From: Chloroflexota bacterium
GTDB taxonomy: Bacteria; Chloroflexota; Anaerolineae; Aggregatilineales; Phototrophicaceae
Assembly: GCA_011523545.1 (NCBI GenBank)
Contig: WTGN01000010.1
Span: 1-64,000, forward strand
DNA: 64,000 nt
Reading direction: 5' to 3'
Below the pieces are notes generated by a model. The model had not been told where the DNA came from. It was given only the letters and a program-made list of their open reading frames with translations, and did no database searches. Numbering within the stretch: the stretch's first letter is position 1; each line of letters begins with the position of its first letter. Positions 53,192-62,051 of this stretch are shown one piece after another. A program made the translations under genes and the position numbers.

Positions 53192-54496
53192 ATGGCGGCA
53201 GCGGGCAAGACGAAATCCGCGCGCCGGCTGGCTTTCAAGCTGACGCGACGACGCATCATCGCCATTGTGCTGGTGGCGCTGGGCTTGTTCATCTTCGTCG
53301 AAGCTGGCACGCTGGACAGCGAGCTCGTCACCACCCTGACCTTCGAATCAAGACCGACCGGCGAGGCGCCTTCCGTGCCCGATATCCCGGTGCCGACCTC
53401 GGCATATCTGCTGCTCGTCGGGCTGCTTTTCATCGTCAGCGGCGCGCTCAATCTGTATGAGTTTGCGGTGGTCCGCTGGCGTCGGGTCAGCCTGGTTGTG
53501 ATGGCGCTTTGCGGCGCGCTGTTCATCCCGACCGTTATCATCGCGGCGGCGGCCGGCAACGACACCAATCTGACGACGATCGTCGCCGAAAGCCTGCGCC
53601 TGGCGACGCCCCTGGCCATCGGCGCTTTCGCCGGCATCTGGTGCGAGCGCGCTGGCGTCGTCAATATCGCCATCGAAGGCATGATGCTTTTCGCCGCCTG
53701 CTTCGGCTTCACGACGCTCTTCTTCCTGCGCGGCACGGCGCTGCCACTGGAGACGGCGCAGCTGCTGGCGGTGATCATCGGCTTGCTGGCCGGCGGCTGT
53801 ATCGCGCTGCTGCATGGCTGGCTGTCGATCACTTTCCGCACCGATCAAATCGTCAGCGGCACGGTGATCAATATCCTGGCGGTTGGCGTGACCAGCTTCG
53901 TGCGCCGCGAGTATCTGCTATCGACCGAGGCGGGCGCCGCCAAGCTGGGCAACGTCGCCATCCCCATTCTCAGCGACCTGCCAGTGGTGGGCGAGGCGAT
54001 CTTCACCAATCAGCCGATATTCTTCATGATGTTCGTCATGCTCGCCTTCACGCATATTGTGATGTTCTACACGCGCTGGGGCTTGCGGACGCGGGCGGTC
54101 GGCGAGCATCCCCATGCCGCTGACACGCTGGGCATCAACGTCAATCGGACGCGCTGGATAAACGTTTTCATCAGTGGCATGATCGCGGGACTGGCGGGCG
54201 CCTGGTTCTCGCTGGAAGCGACCGGCAGCTTCAACGATGGCATGACGCGCGGCGCCGGTTTCATTGCGCTGGCGGCGATGATCTTCGGCAAGTGGACGCC
54301 CATCGGCGCGTTTGGCGCGGCGCTGCTCTTCGGCTTTTCCGATTCGCTGGGCATCCGCTTGCAGATGGTCGGCGTCGGCTTCCCGGTGCAATTCTTGCAG
54401 ATGGTGCCCTATGCCGTGACGCTGGTCGTCCTGGCCGGTTTCATCGGGCGCGCCTCGCCACCCAAGGCGGTCGGCCAGCCTTATGTGAAGGAATGA
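53192..54496 (+). CDS. BMP-type ABC transporter permease (second subunit)
   Basis: 434 residues, YufQ-like. The N-terminal 125 residues add about three helices to the usual ~310-residue core, which begins near 130 (ESLRLATPLAIGAFAGIWCERAGVVNIAIEGMML). RTDQIVSGTVINILAVG and VGEHPHAADTLGINVNRTRW are family marks. I start at the ATG 53192, two bases after the preceding stop; a GTG at 53177 would add five residues and overlap the upstream gene. It forms the transporter channel with the 742-residue permease. Confidence 0.9.
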   Translation: MAAAGKTKSARRLAFKLTRRRIIAIVLVALGLFIFVEAGTLDSELVTTLTFESRPTGEAPSVPDIPVPTSAYLLLVGLLFIVSGALNLYEFAVVRWRRVSLVVMALCGALFIPTVIIAAAAGNDTNLTTIVAESLRLATPLAIGAFAGIWCERAGVVNIAIEGMMLFAACFGFTTLFFLRGTALPLETAQLLAVIIGLLAGGCIALLHGWLSITFRTDQIVSGTVINILAVGVTSFVRREYLLSTEAGAAKLGNVAIPILSDLPVVGEAIFTNQPIFFMMFVMLAFTHIVMFYTRWGLRTRAVGEHPHAADTLGINVNRTRWINVFISGMIAGLAGAWFSLEATGSFNDGMTRGAGFIALAAMIFGKWTPIGAFGAALLFGFSDSLGIRLQMVGVGFPVQFLQMVPYAVTLVVLAGFIGRASPPKAVGQPYVKE

Positions 54497-54752
54497 GGGG
54501 CTCAATATTCAGCAAGATAGCGGCAGCGCGACGTTTCCCGCTTCTTGAATAACCGCGCCGCCTGCTCGGAGCCTGCATCTCGTTGTTTGACGCGCCATTT
54601 CAGTATGGCTAGCGGTCTGGGAAACGAACTGGGCGCTTGTGGTTGAGAGCTGACCATGATCAGTGATACAGTGGGGATACGCGATTGCAGTTGACTAGGC
54701 GCTGGCAGCGACCCAACTCGCGAATCCAGCGCAGAATACCAGGCAGGCAGCG
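54497..54752 (+). other. 256-base gap before cupin gene
   Basis: No gene or repeat seen. TTGACT (at about 54692) could be a -35 box, but there is no acceptable -10 at the right distance. Confidence 0.3.
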
Positions 54753-55181
54753 ATGAATAACGATACAGAAGCGCAGGTAATCGGCAGGGCTGGCATCAGC
54801 ATGTTGCGCGGCGGCACAGCGCTTTCGAACAGCAATGTCGAGGCCAAGGGACTCTCGATGAAACTCGCTGTGATCCCGCCCGGCGCCGTCATTCCCGCCC
54901 ATCTCCACGTCGATTTTGAGACGATGATCTATATGCTTGAGGGGGCCGTGCGGCATGAATATGGCGAGGGGTGCAAACTGGTCATGGAGAACCAAGCGGG
55001 CGATTTTCTCTTTATCCAGCCCGGCGTACCGCACGAGGTATTCAACCTGAGCGATACCGAGCCTGCTGTTGCGGTTATCGCGCGGTCGGCGCCGGATGAA
55101 CGGGAGCAAACCATACCCTATGATCGTTCTGCCGCGTTGCCGGTGGCGGAACCAGCAGAAGAATCTTCGCGACGCCAATAG
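54753..55181 (+). CDS. Cupin-domain protein
   Basis: 142 residues, single beta-barrel cupin (about 35-115). Motif 1 is PAHLHVDFETMIYMLEGAV, with two His and one Glu as metal ligands; motif 2 is GDFLFIQPGVPHEVFN with the fourth ligand His. Such proteins bind a metal and either catalyse isomerisation or oxygenation of small molecules, or act as sensors. The C-terminal 25 residues are low-complexity and charged. The role is unknown. It is the first of a run of small-molecule catabolic genes on the plus strand. Confidence 0.82.
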   Translation: MNNDTEAQVIGRAGISMLRGGTALSNSNVEAKGLSMKLAVIPPGAVIPAHLHVDFETMIYMLEGAVRHEYGEGCKLVMENQAGDFLFIQPGVPHEVFNLSDTEPAVAVIARSAPDEREQTIPYDRSAALPVAEPAEESSRRQ

Positions 55182-55397
55182 GGGACGGTCCGCCGAAATT
55201 GTTTATCCGCTTCTGTCGCATTTGGCATTCCGGCATGAATTCGCGATTTTCCTAATGTGGCGCTGAGGCGCGGGTGTCCCAGGGAGATGCCCCGACTATT
55301 CACCTTGATGAAGCGAAAAACTGTGCGGCGGCTGGCGAACGTGTTAAAGTCTGGCAATCGCGGTTGAGAAGATTTTGCAGCAGAAGGAGAGGCAAAA

Positions 55398-56264
55398 ATG
55401 GTACGCGCCGGATTATCCAGTTTTTCTTTGCATCTGCCGGATGACTTCCTGGGGGACCCCTGGTTTGAATTGGACGAGGGCGGCAAGAGCGTCTCCGGCT
55501 CTTTCCGTGGCACGCCGGCGCTTGATCTGCTCGATTTCCCGGCCAAAGTCGCCGCGCTTGGGATCCACTGCGTCGACCTCTGCATCCAGCATATTCCCAA
55601 TATCGAGCCTGGTTATCTGGCCGAGCTGCGCGCCGCCTTCGAATCGGCGGATGTGGAGTTGTATCAACTGCTGATTGACCTGGGCGAGGTCGCCAGTGCC
55701 GACCCCGCCGAGCGCGCCGCCAGCATCGCCATGACCAAGCGCTGGATGGAGATCGCCGCCGAGCTGGGGTCGAGCGGTGTTCGCTACGTGCCGGGCGACA
55801 GCCAACCCAATCCGGAGAATACACGCGCGACCGGCGACGCTTTCCGCGAGCTCTACGACTACAGCATTGCCTGCGGCGTCGAGCCGGCCACTGAAAATTA
55901 CAAAGCCTTTAACAACGAGGCCGATAATCTCCTGGGCGTGCTCGATATCGCCGAGCGCGATTATGGTCTTGTCGCCGATTTCGGCAACGCCAAAGGTCCC
56001 GGCAAGTATGACAACCTGGAGAAGCTGATGCCGCGCGCGACCGCCATTCACCAATGGGTCATGGTCGACGAAGCGGGGGCGATTAATCTCGACGATTCCA
56101 GGCGCTGCCTGAATATGGCGCGCGATAATGGCTTTGACGGGCCGGTCATGCTCCTGGGCGGGCAGCCCTACGATGTCTACCGCGGCAGTCGCGATCTGGG
56201 CGAGGCTGTCGACGAATTGCGCGGCCAGGTGCGCGCCGTCTTTGGCGCTGATCTTGACGGCTGA
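55398..56264 (+). CDS. Sugar phosphate isomerase/epimerase family protein
   Basis: 288-residue TIM barrel of the xylose-isomerase-like superfamily. Plausible metal stretches are the Glu in ATENYKAF, DFGNAKG and HQWVMVDEAG; the His/Glu set is less clear than in the paralog at 2201, and the late Glu is weak (VMLLGGQ). AAGGAGAGG stands a few bases before the ATG. It is soluble. Neighbours are a cupin upstream and an SDR downstream, all one strand, consistent with a sugar or cyclitol route. The substrate is not assigned. Confidence 0.75.
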   Translation: MVRAGLSSFSLHLPDDFLGDPWFELDEGGKSVSGSFRGTPALDLLDFPAKVAALGIHCVDLCIQHIPNIEPGYLAELRAAFESADVELYQLLIDLGEVASADPAERAASIAMTKRWMEIAAELGSSGVRYVPGDSQPNPENTRATGDAFRELYDYSIACGVEPATENYKAFNNEADNLLGVLDIAERDYGLVADFGNAKGPGKYDNLEKLMPRATAIHQWVMVDEAGAINLDDSRRCLNMARDNGFDGPVMLLGGQPYDVYRGSRDLGEAVDELRGQVRAVFGADLDG

Positions 56265-56391
56265 GCGGGCGCAATACAGCGGCTCGCCATTGCGCAGGCA
56301 GGCATTCGACTCACCGGCGTCTCTTTCATTCATAGTTGGGCGCTCCAACCGCGCTATGCAGCCACGCTCCTAGCGCAAACAAGAGGCCTTA

Positions 56392-57222
56392 ATGGAGATC
56401 AAAGGCAAGACCGTCATCGTGACCGGCGCCGCCCGCGGCATCGGGCGGGGCATAGCGGCAGCATTCGCCCGCGAAGGCGCCAACATCGTGCTGGCCGACC
56501 TGGGTACGATGGCGGATAAATCGGCCGGGGATTGGAACTACGCGCTGGCCGCCGAAGCTGACTTGGCGAACGCGGAAAGAGATATCAAAGCGCATGGCGG
56601 GGAAACGCTAGCGATTGAAGTCGATGTATCCGACCGCGCTTCTTGTCATAATCTCGTTGCCAAGGCGGTGGAGGCCTTCGGCGGCGTGGATGTCATTGTG
56701 AACAACGCCGGCATCATTCAGACGGGTCCGCTGGTGGGCTTTGCCGAGCGCGATTGGGACCGCATTTTCGCCGTCAACGTCAAGGGCATATTCCTGCTTT
56801 CGCAAGCGGCGTTGCCCCACCTGATGCAAAATGGCGGCGTCATCATCAATATCGCTTCGGTCGCCGGCAAAAGAGGCTTCGCCCACATGAGCGCCTACTG
56901 CGCCTCGAAATTCGCCGCGATCGGCCTGACACAATCGATGGCGGCTGAGCTTGCCGAACACGCTATCAGAGTCAACGCCATCTGCCCGGGCAATGTCGAC
57001 ACCGCCATGTGGTTTGATCATTTGTCCAAGTCTGAGCGGCAGCGGCATCTGCACAGTACAAATACAGTTGATGAAACCTTCAAGTCCGTCATTGATGCTA
57101 CTGTTCCTTTAGGTCGTGAACAGCGCCCCGAAGATATGGCGGATGCGGCCCTGTATCTGGCGCGCGCCGAGAACGTAACCGGCATATCACTGACCGTAGC
57201 GGGCGGCTTCATGATGAATTAA
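56392..57222 (+). CDS. SDR family oxidoreductase
   Basis: 276 residues. TGAARGIG at 12-19, NNAG in VIVNNAGII, catalytic Ser in NIASVAG and YxxxK in SAYCASKFA. Between the first strand pair there is an insertion (about 38-60: GTMADKSAGDWNYALAAEADLANAE) of a kind seen in mycofactocin-type or carveol-dehydrogenase-like SDRs, but that is only a resemblance. C-terminal TGISLTVAGGFMMN. It precedes the monooxygenase gene by 34 bases, so the pair may oxidise an alcohol to a ketone and then convert the ketone to an ester or lactone. Confidence 0.88.
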   Translation: MEIKGKTVIVTGAARGIGRGIAAAFAREGANIVLADLGTMADKSAGDWNYALAAEADLANAERDIKAHGGETLAIEVDVSDRASCHNLVAKAVEAFGGVDVIVNNAGIIQTGPLVGFAERDWDRIFAVNVKGIFLLSQAALPHLMQNGGVIINIASVAGKRGFAHMSAYCASKFAAIGLTQSMAAELAEHAIRVNAICPGNVDTAMWFDHLSKSERQRHLHSTNTVDETFKSVIDATVPLGREQRPEDMADAALYLARAENVTGISLTVAGGFMMN

Positions 57223-57256
57223 TCTCGTTTGGACAATTGGCTGTCAGGAACTGTCA

Positions 57257-58855
57257 ATGCAATCAACAGATGAATTTGATGTCATCATCGTCGGCGCCGG
57301 CATCTCTGGCTTGTACATGCTTTATCGCATGAGGCGGCTCGGCTTGTCGGTCCGCGTCATCGAGGCCGGCGGTGGCCTTGGCGGCACCTGGTATTGGAAT
57401 CGCTATCCCGGCGCCCGCTGCGACACCGACACGTTGGAGTATTCCTACAGCTTTGATGAAGATCTGCAGCAGGAATGGGAGTGGCCCGAGCGCTACCCCA
57501 CCCAGCCGGAAATACTCAAGTATCTCAACCATGTCGCCGATCGCTTTGAGTTGCGCCGCGATATTAAATTCGACACCCGGGTCGAAGCGGCGCATTATGA
57601 TGAAGCCGGCCGGCAGTGGCGGATCGCGACCGATGACGGCGCTGAAATGGCGGCCCGCTTTCTGGTGATGGCCACGGGCAGCATCTCCGCGCCCAACATC
57701 CCGGCCATCGACGGGATGGACAGCTTCCGCGGGCCCATCCATCACACCGCGCGCTGGCCGCATGAGGGTGTGGATTTGAGCGGCAAACGGGTGGGCGTCA
57801 TCGGCACCGGCTCGTCGGCGGTACAGGCGATTCCCGTCATCGCCGAGCAGGCGGCGCAGCTAACGGTGTTTCAGCGCTCGCCGCAATGGTCGGTGCCGGC
57901 GCATAATCGCCCGTCTGATCCCGAAATGGTGGCCGAGATCAAAGCCGATTATGCTGGCTTCCGCGCCCGCAATCGGCTGGAATCGGGCGCGCAATTGTCG
58001 CACATCCCCGCCAACGACTTTTCGGCGCTGGACCTGAGCGAGGACGAGCGGCAGCGCGTTTTGGAAGCGCGTTGGCAGCTGGGGGGCTTTCCCTTCTTTG
58101 GCGCCTTCAATGACATTACGGTCAATCCCGACAGCAACAAAGTGACAGCCGATTTCGTGCGCGGCAAAATCGGCGAGATTGTGGAAGACCCCGACCTCGT
58201 TGACATGCTGACGCCCGAATATACGATTCATTGCAAACGCCCGGTGCTCGACAGCGGTTACTTCGAGACTTACAATCGAAGCAATGTCTTGCTCGTCGAT
58301 ATCAATGCCGCGCCTATTCAGGCTATCACGCCTGATGGCATCCGAACAACTGACGCTGACTATGACCTCGACCTCATCGTGCTCGCGACCGGCTTCGACG
58401 CCATGACCGGCGCCTTACTAAGGATCGACATCCGCGGTCGCGATGGGCTGCCCCTCAGCGACGCCTGGGCTTCCGGGCCGGTCAATTACCTCGGTCTGCA
58501 GGTGTCCGGCTTTCCCAATCTCTTTACGATAACGGGGCCGGGCAGCCCGTCAGTGTTGACGAATATGATGGTGGCCATCGAGCAGCACGTCGAATGGGTG
58601 ACGGATTGCATTGCCTTCATGGTCGAAAATGGCCATGCCAGCATTGAGGCGACCGAGGAAGCGCAGGAAGCCTGGGTCGCGCATGTCAATGAGGTGGCGG
58701 ATGCAACCTTGTGGGTGTCCTGCCAGAATTGGTACCAGGGTCATAACATCCCGGGCAAGCCGAAGGTGTTCATGCCCTTGCCCGGCTTCCCGCCTTATGT
58801 TGAAAAATGCGAGGAGGTCGTCGCCAATGGCTATGAGGGCTTTATTTTGGCGTAG
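57257..58855 (+). CDS. Flavin monooxygenase, Baeyer-Villiger type
   Basis: 532 residues, typical for cyclohexanone-monooxygenase-like enzymes. FAD motif GAGISG (13-18) and NADPH motif GTGSSA (183-188). The Baeyer-Villiger fingerprint FxGxxxHxxxWP is complete: Phe157, Gly159, His163, Trp167, Pro168. GTWYWNRYPGARCDT (43-57) is another family mark. The enzyme inserts oxygen next to a ketone, giving an ester or lactone, with FAD, NADPH and O2, so the host uses oxygen. AGGA lies before the ATG. It follows the SDR at 56392 closely. The substrate is unknown. Confidence 0.93.
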   Translation: MQSTDEFDVIIVGAGISGLYMLYRMRRLGLSVRVIEAGGGLGGTWYWNRYPGARCDTDTLEYSYSFDEDLQQEWEWPERYPTQPEILKYLNHVADRFELRRDIKFDTRVEAAHYDEAGRQWRIATDDGAEMAARFLVMATGSISAPNIPAIDGMDSFRGPIHHTARWPHEGVDLSGKRVGVIGTGSSAVQAIPVIAEQAAQLTVFQRSPQWSVPAHNRPSDPEMVAEIKADYAGFRARNRLESGAQLSHIPANDFSALDLSEDERQRVLEARWQLGGFPFFGAFNDITVNPDSNKVTADFVRGKIGEIVEDPDLVDMLTPEYTIHCKRPVLDSGYFETYNRSNVLLVDINAAPIQAITPDGIRTTDADYDLDLIVLATGFDAMTGALLRIDIRGRDGLPLSDAWASGPVNYLGLQVSGFPNLFTITGPGSPSVLTNMMVAIEQHVEWVTDCIAFMVENGHASIEATEEAQEAWVAHVNEVADATLWVSCQNWYQGHNIPGKPKVFMPLPGFPPYVEKCEEVVANGYEGFILA

Positions 58856-58889
58856 ATTGGGCAGCGGTCTTAACCACGCTCACGCTCAG

Positions 58890-59165
58890 TCAATCCGCCT
58901 TTTTCTCGCTTGCTTGATCGTCGGCCTCGTCAGTAAGGCGAACTAACGTTTCGCGTTGATCCCGATTTTGCAGGAGACGCACGCTGTCTAATTCTAACAA
59001 TGCCTTGTAAATCTCGGCCCGCACTTCGTTACCAATGTCTCGACGAAGCTGTTCGTGCTTGGCGTTGTCCTGCTCTTCAGCCCACTTGTAAAAGACAAAC
59101 AGTGCCGACAGAAATGCGGCAATGGATCCGATCAGAGCTGCGATTGTGCCCAGATCTAAGTCCAT
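58890..59165 (-). CDS. Small membrane-anchored coiled-coil protein
   Basis: 91 residues. A membrane helix at about 7-26 (TIAALIGSIAAFLSALFVFY) is followed by a charged, helical cytoplasmic or external tail of 60 residues with heptad-like Leu spacing. Not recognised. Its ATG follows directly on the TAA of the 44-residue gene upstream, with no spacer, so the two are surely co-translated. They lie between the monooxygenase gene (convergent) and the serine hydrolase gene (divergent). Confidence 0.6.
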   Translation of the reverse strand: MDLDLGTIAALIGSIAAFLSALFVFYKWAEEQDNAKHEQLRRDIGNEVRAEIYKALLELDSVRLLQNRDQRETLVRLTDEADDQASEKKAD

Positions 59166-59300
59166 TTAACCTGTCAGCCGAACCACTACAACACTCATCA
59201 GGAACAGCGCGATGATAAGCATTGTACTTGCCCATACCAACACAAAAGCAGTTGAGAAAAATCGACGCCGCTCCGGTGAAGCCTTCTCCGAGTTTTTCAT
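59166..59300 (-). CDS. 44-residue single-helix membrane protein
   Basis: MKNSEKASPERRRFF then a membrane helix (about 18-41, VLVWASTMLIIALFLMSVVVV) and a two-residue-charged end. The frame is open to 59405, but I choose the ATG at 59300, which has AAAGGA about nine bases upstream and gives a normal positive-inside short membrane protein. Not recognised. It is the first of a two-gene unit with the coiled-coil protein, whose ATG directly follows this gene's TAA. Confidence 0.5.
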   Translation of the reverse strand: MKNSEKASPERRRFFSTAFVLVWASTMLIIALFLMSVVVVRLTG

Positions 59301-59540
59301 TGTGTGACGTCCTTTCAGGCTACGGAACCATTCCATGCCTTGTGGCAGTAATACATCGCATGATAGATCAGCCTTCAGTACTGTACTCAATGCTGTCTGA
59401 GTCATGTCCGCATCACTACAATATCATAATGACATTGTTGGTTCAAGAATCCGCTCGTGATTACCCACTTACAGGCCAGCAGCCAAGCAATAAAGGTGTA
59501 TAGTTTCCAAAAAGCTAAACGGCCGATCAAAGAAAAGAAT

Positions 59541-60830
59541 ATGATTGAACTGACAGACCCGCAAGATGTTGGCTTATCCGCCGATCGTCTCAACAGAATC
59601 GCCGCTCACTTCAAGCGCTACGTCGATGACGGGCGGCTGCCGGGTTATCTCGTCCTGGTTGCCCGGCGGGGCAAGGCGGCCTATCTGCATCATTACGGCG
59701 CCCGCGATGTCGAAGCCGGGCGGCCGGTCGAGGCAGACACGATATTCCGCATCTATTCCATGACGAAGCCGATCGTGTCGGCCGGCCTGTTGATGCTATA
59801 CGAGCGCGGCCTGCTGCAATTGGATGACCCGGCGTCCGCGTTCTTTCCGGCTCTCGGGCAGCTGGATGTCTTCGAATCGGGCGATGCCGAGAATTTCTTC
59901 ACCGTGCCGGCCGAGCGCGAGATGACCATCCGCGATTTGCTGACGCATACGGCCGGCTTGAGCTATGGGCATTTGCGCGCCCATCCCATCGATGCCTTGT
60001 ATCGCCAGCGCAATTTCTTCGCCGATCCCGCCATGACCCGGGCCGATTTCATCAGCCAGCTTGCCGAGCTGCCGTTGCTGTTTTCGCCGGGAACGCGCTG
60101 GAATTACAGCGTGGCGACCGATGTGCTGGGCTGCATCATTGAGCTCGTCTCGGGTCAATCGCTGTCGCGCTTTTTATCCGAAGAAATCTTGGCGCCGCTG
60201 GGCATGGCTGATACGGGCTTTTCTGTTTCGGCGGCGCAAGTCGGTCGCTTCGCCGCCAACTATGAGCGCGATGGCGCCGGCTTTCAAGTTATCGACAGGC
60301 CGGGCGAAAGCACATATTTGACCGAGCCAGCGCTCTGCTCCGGCGGCGGGGGCTTGGTCTCGACGGCGGGCGATTACCTGCGCTTCAGCCAGATGCTGCT
60401 CAACCAGGGCGAGCTTGATGGCGCGCGCATTTTGGGCCGCAAAACGGTCGAGTTGATGACCGGCAACCACCTGCCCGCCAACGCTAATCTATCCGCCATG
60501 GGTTATCTCAGTTATAACGATACGCGGGCGGACGGCATCGGCATGGGCCTCGGCGCCCGCTACAATCTGCGCCGCCCCGGCATTCGCGCGCAGACCGTTC
60601 ACGATGGCGTCGGCTTTGGCTTGGGCGGTTACGTCTTGCTCGACCCGGCAGCGGCTCAGATCCTGGGCTCGCCCGGCGAGTTCGGCTGGGGCGGCGCGGC
60701 CAGCACCACTTTCTGGATCGACGGGCGCGAAGACTTGACAGCCATCTTCCTGACGCAACTGATGCCCTCGTCGTCCTATCCCATTAGGCGCGAGCTGCGC
60801 GTGCTGGTGAATCAGGCGATCGTCGATTGA
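59541..60830 (+). CDS. Serine hydrolase, beta-lactamase/esterase class C-like
   Basis: 429 residues. The SxxK nucleophile motif is Ser73-Met-Thr-Lys76 (IYSMTKP). The second motif is Tyr189-Ser-Val (NYSVATD), i.e. YxV rather than the YxN of true class C beta-lactamases; esterases of the EstB type also depart there. No signal peptide, so likely a cytoplasmic esterase or transesterase rather than an antibiotic-resistance enzyme. I start at 59541 (MIELTDPQDVGLSADRL), the usual family opening; the upstream frame has no match. Placed after a Baeyer-Villiger monooxygenase, it could hydrolyse the ester product, which is only a suggestion. Confidence 0.85.
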   Translation: MIELTDPQDVGLSADRLNRIAAHFKRYVDDGRLPGYLVLVARRGKAAYLHHYGARDVEAGRPVEADTIFRIYSMTKPIVSAGLLMLYERGLLQLDDPASAFFPALGQLDVFESGDAENFFTVPAEREMTIRDLLTHTAGLSYGHLRAHPIDALYRQRNFFADPAMTRADFISQLAELPLLFSPGTRWNYSVATDVLGCIIELVSGQSLSRFLSEEILAPLGMADTGFSVSAAQVGRFAANYERDGAGFQVIDRPGESTYLTEPALCSGGGGLVSTAGDYLRFSQMLLNQGELDGARILGRKTVELMTGNHLPANANLSAMGYLSYNDTRADGIGMGLGARYNLRRPGIRAQTVHDGVGFGLGGYVLLDPAAAQILGSPGEFGWGGAASTTFWIDGREDLTAIFLTQLMPSSSYPIRRELRVLVNQAIVD

Positions 60831-60894
60831 CCGCATTCGTTGAGCCGCCCGCCCGAGCGACCAGGCAGACTGGATTTCACAGGAGTTCCATACG

Positions 60895-62019
60895 ATGAAA
60901 GTTACCGGCGTAGAGACCATCCTCGTACGAAATATCGAGCCTTACATTGGCGGGCGACACTGGCTTTTCCTGCAGCTCAAGACCGATGAAGGCATCATCG
61001 GCTTGGGCGAACGACCAACGATGCACGCCGCCAACCTGGGCCCGCAGATCAGCATGATCGAAGACCTCTGCGAGCAATTTGTCATCGGCCAAAACCCCTT
61101 TCATATCGAACGGATATGGCAGACGATCTACGCATCGCGGCATGACTGGCGCCATCCGGGCCTGTATATGACGCCCGGCCTCAGCGCCATCGAAATGGCC
61201 TTATGGGATATCGTCGGCAAGGCGACGAATCAACCCATCTACAATCTCTTGGGCGGGCAAGTGCGCGAGCAGCTGCGCGCCTATGCCTACATGCCGACCG
61301 AAGGCGTATGGGAGAATCCGGAAAAGGCGGGCGAGATCGCCATCAAGCTGGTGGAAGACGGCAACAGCGCCTGCAAGCTCGATCCTTTCGCGCCGCTGTT
61401 TCCGCAACCGCGCGATTTCTCACTGAAGACGATTCGCCATGTCGCCAAGATCTTCCGCGCCATACGCGATGCCGTCGGTGATGAGCTCGAAGTTGGCATC
61501 GGGACGCACGGGCAATTCAGCACCGCCGTCGCTATCCGCGTCGCCAAAGAGCTGGAGGAATTCAGTCCATTCTGGTTTGAAGAGCCGGTCCCGCCGGAGA
61601 ACATCGATGAGATGGCGCGCGTGGCCGCCCATACCAGCATTCCAATCGCCACCGGTGAACGGCTGGTCACCAAATTCGAATTTGCTCAGTTGCTGAACAA
61701 ACAAGCGGCGCAGATACTGCAACTTGACGTGGGGCAATGTGGCGGCATCCTGGAGGCGAAGAAAATCGCCGGCATGGCCGAGGCGCATTATGCCATGATC
61801 GCGCCCCACATGTACTGTGGGCCGGTCGCCGCCGCCGCTGCCGTGCAACTTGACACCTGCTCGCCCAACTTCCTCATTCAAGAATACAACGGCGCCGGGC
61901 TGCACAACGACATCCTCAAAGAGCCGATTCGCTTTGAGCAGGGCTTCATCACCCCGCCGACCGGGCCGGGCCTGGGCGTTGAATTGGACGAGGCGGTTGT
62001 CAAGCAGCGCCTGGCTTAA
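60895..62019 (+). CDS. Enolase-superfamily sugar-acid dehydratase (galactonate dehydratase-like)
   Basis: 374 residues. N-terminal capping domain (1-125), then the MR/MLE barrel. Lys161 in CKLDPF, His205 in GIGTHGQFS, Glu229/Glu230 in WFEEPVPP, Glu255 in TGERL and His305 in APHMYCGP occupy the expected active-site places. At the first metal-ligand position, where galactonate dehydratase has Asp-x-His, this protein has Gly-Thr-His (203-205). AGGAG precedes the ATG. It would dehydrate an aldonic acid to a 2-keto-3-deoxy acid in the cytoplasm. An SDR begins 33 bases downstream, probably in the same operon. Confidence 0.85.
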   Translation: MKVTGVETILVRNIEPYIGGRHWLFLQLKTDEGIIGLGERPTMHAANLGPQISMIEDLCEQFVIGQNPFHIERIWQTIYASRHDWRHPGLYMTPGLSAIEMALWDIVGKATNQPIYNLLGGQVREQLRAYAYMPTEGVWENPEKAGEIAIKLVEDGNSACKLDPFAPLFPQPRDFSLKTIRHVAKIFRAIRDAVGDELEVGIGTHGQFSTAVAIRVAKELEEFSPFWFEEPVPPENIDEMARVAAHTSIPIATGERLVTKFEFAQLLNKQAAQILQLDVGQCGGILEAKKIAGMAEAHYAMIAPHMYCGPVAAAAAVQLDTCSPNFLIQEYNGAGLHNDILKEPIRFEQGFITPPTGPGLGVELDEAVVKQRLA

Positions 62020-62051
62020 ACCGTTCCGAGGGGAATCGGCGGGAAACGATA

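Noticed and set aside
59440..59460. GGTTCAAGAATCC looked like a tRNA T-loop
   Set aside because: No acceptor stem, anticodon arm or D-arm around it.
59541..60830. Serine hydrolase as an antibiotic-resistance beta-lactamase
   Set aside because: No signal peptide and YxV instead of YxN; better read as an esterase-type relative.
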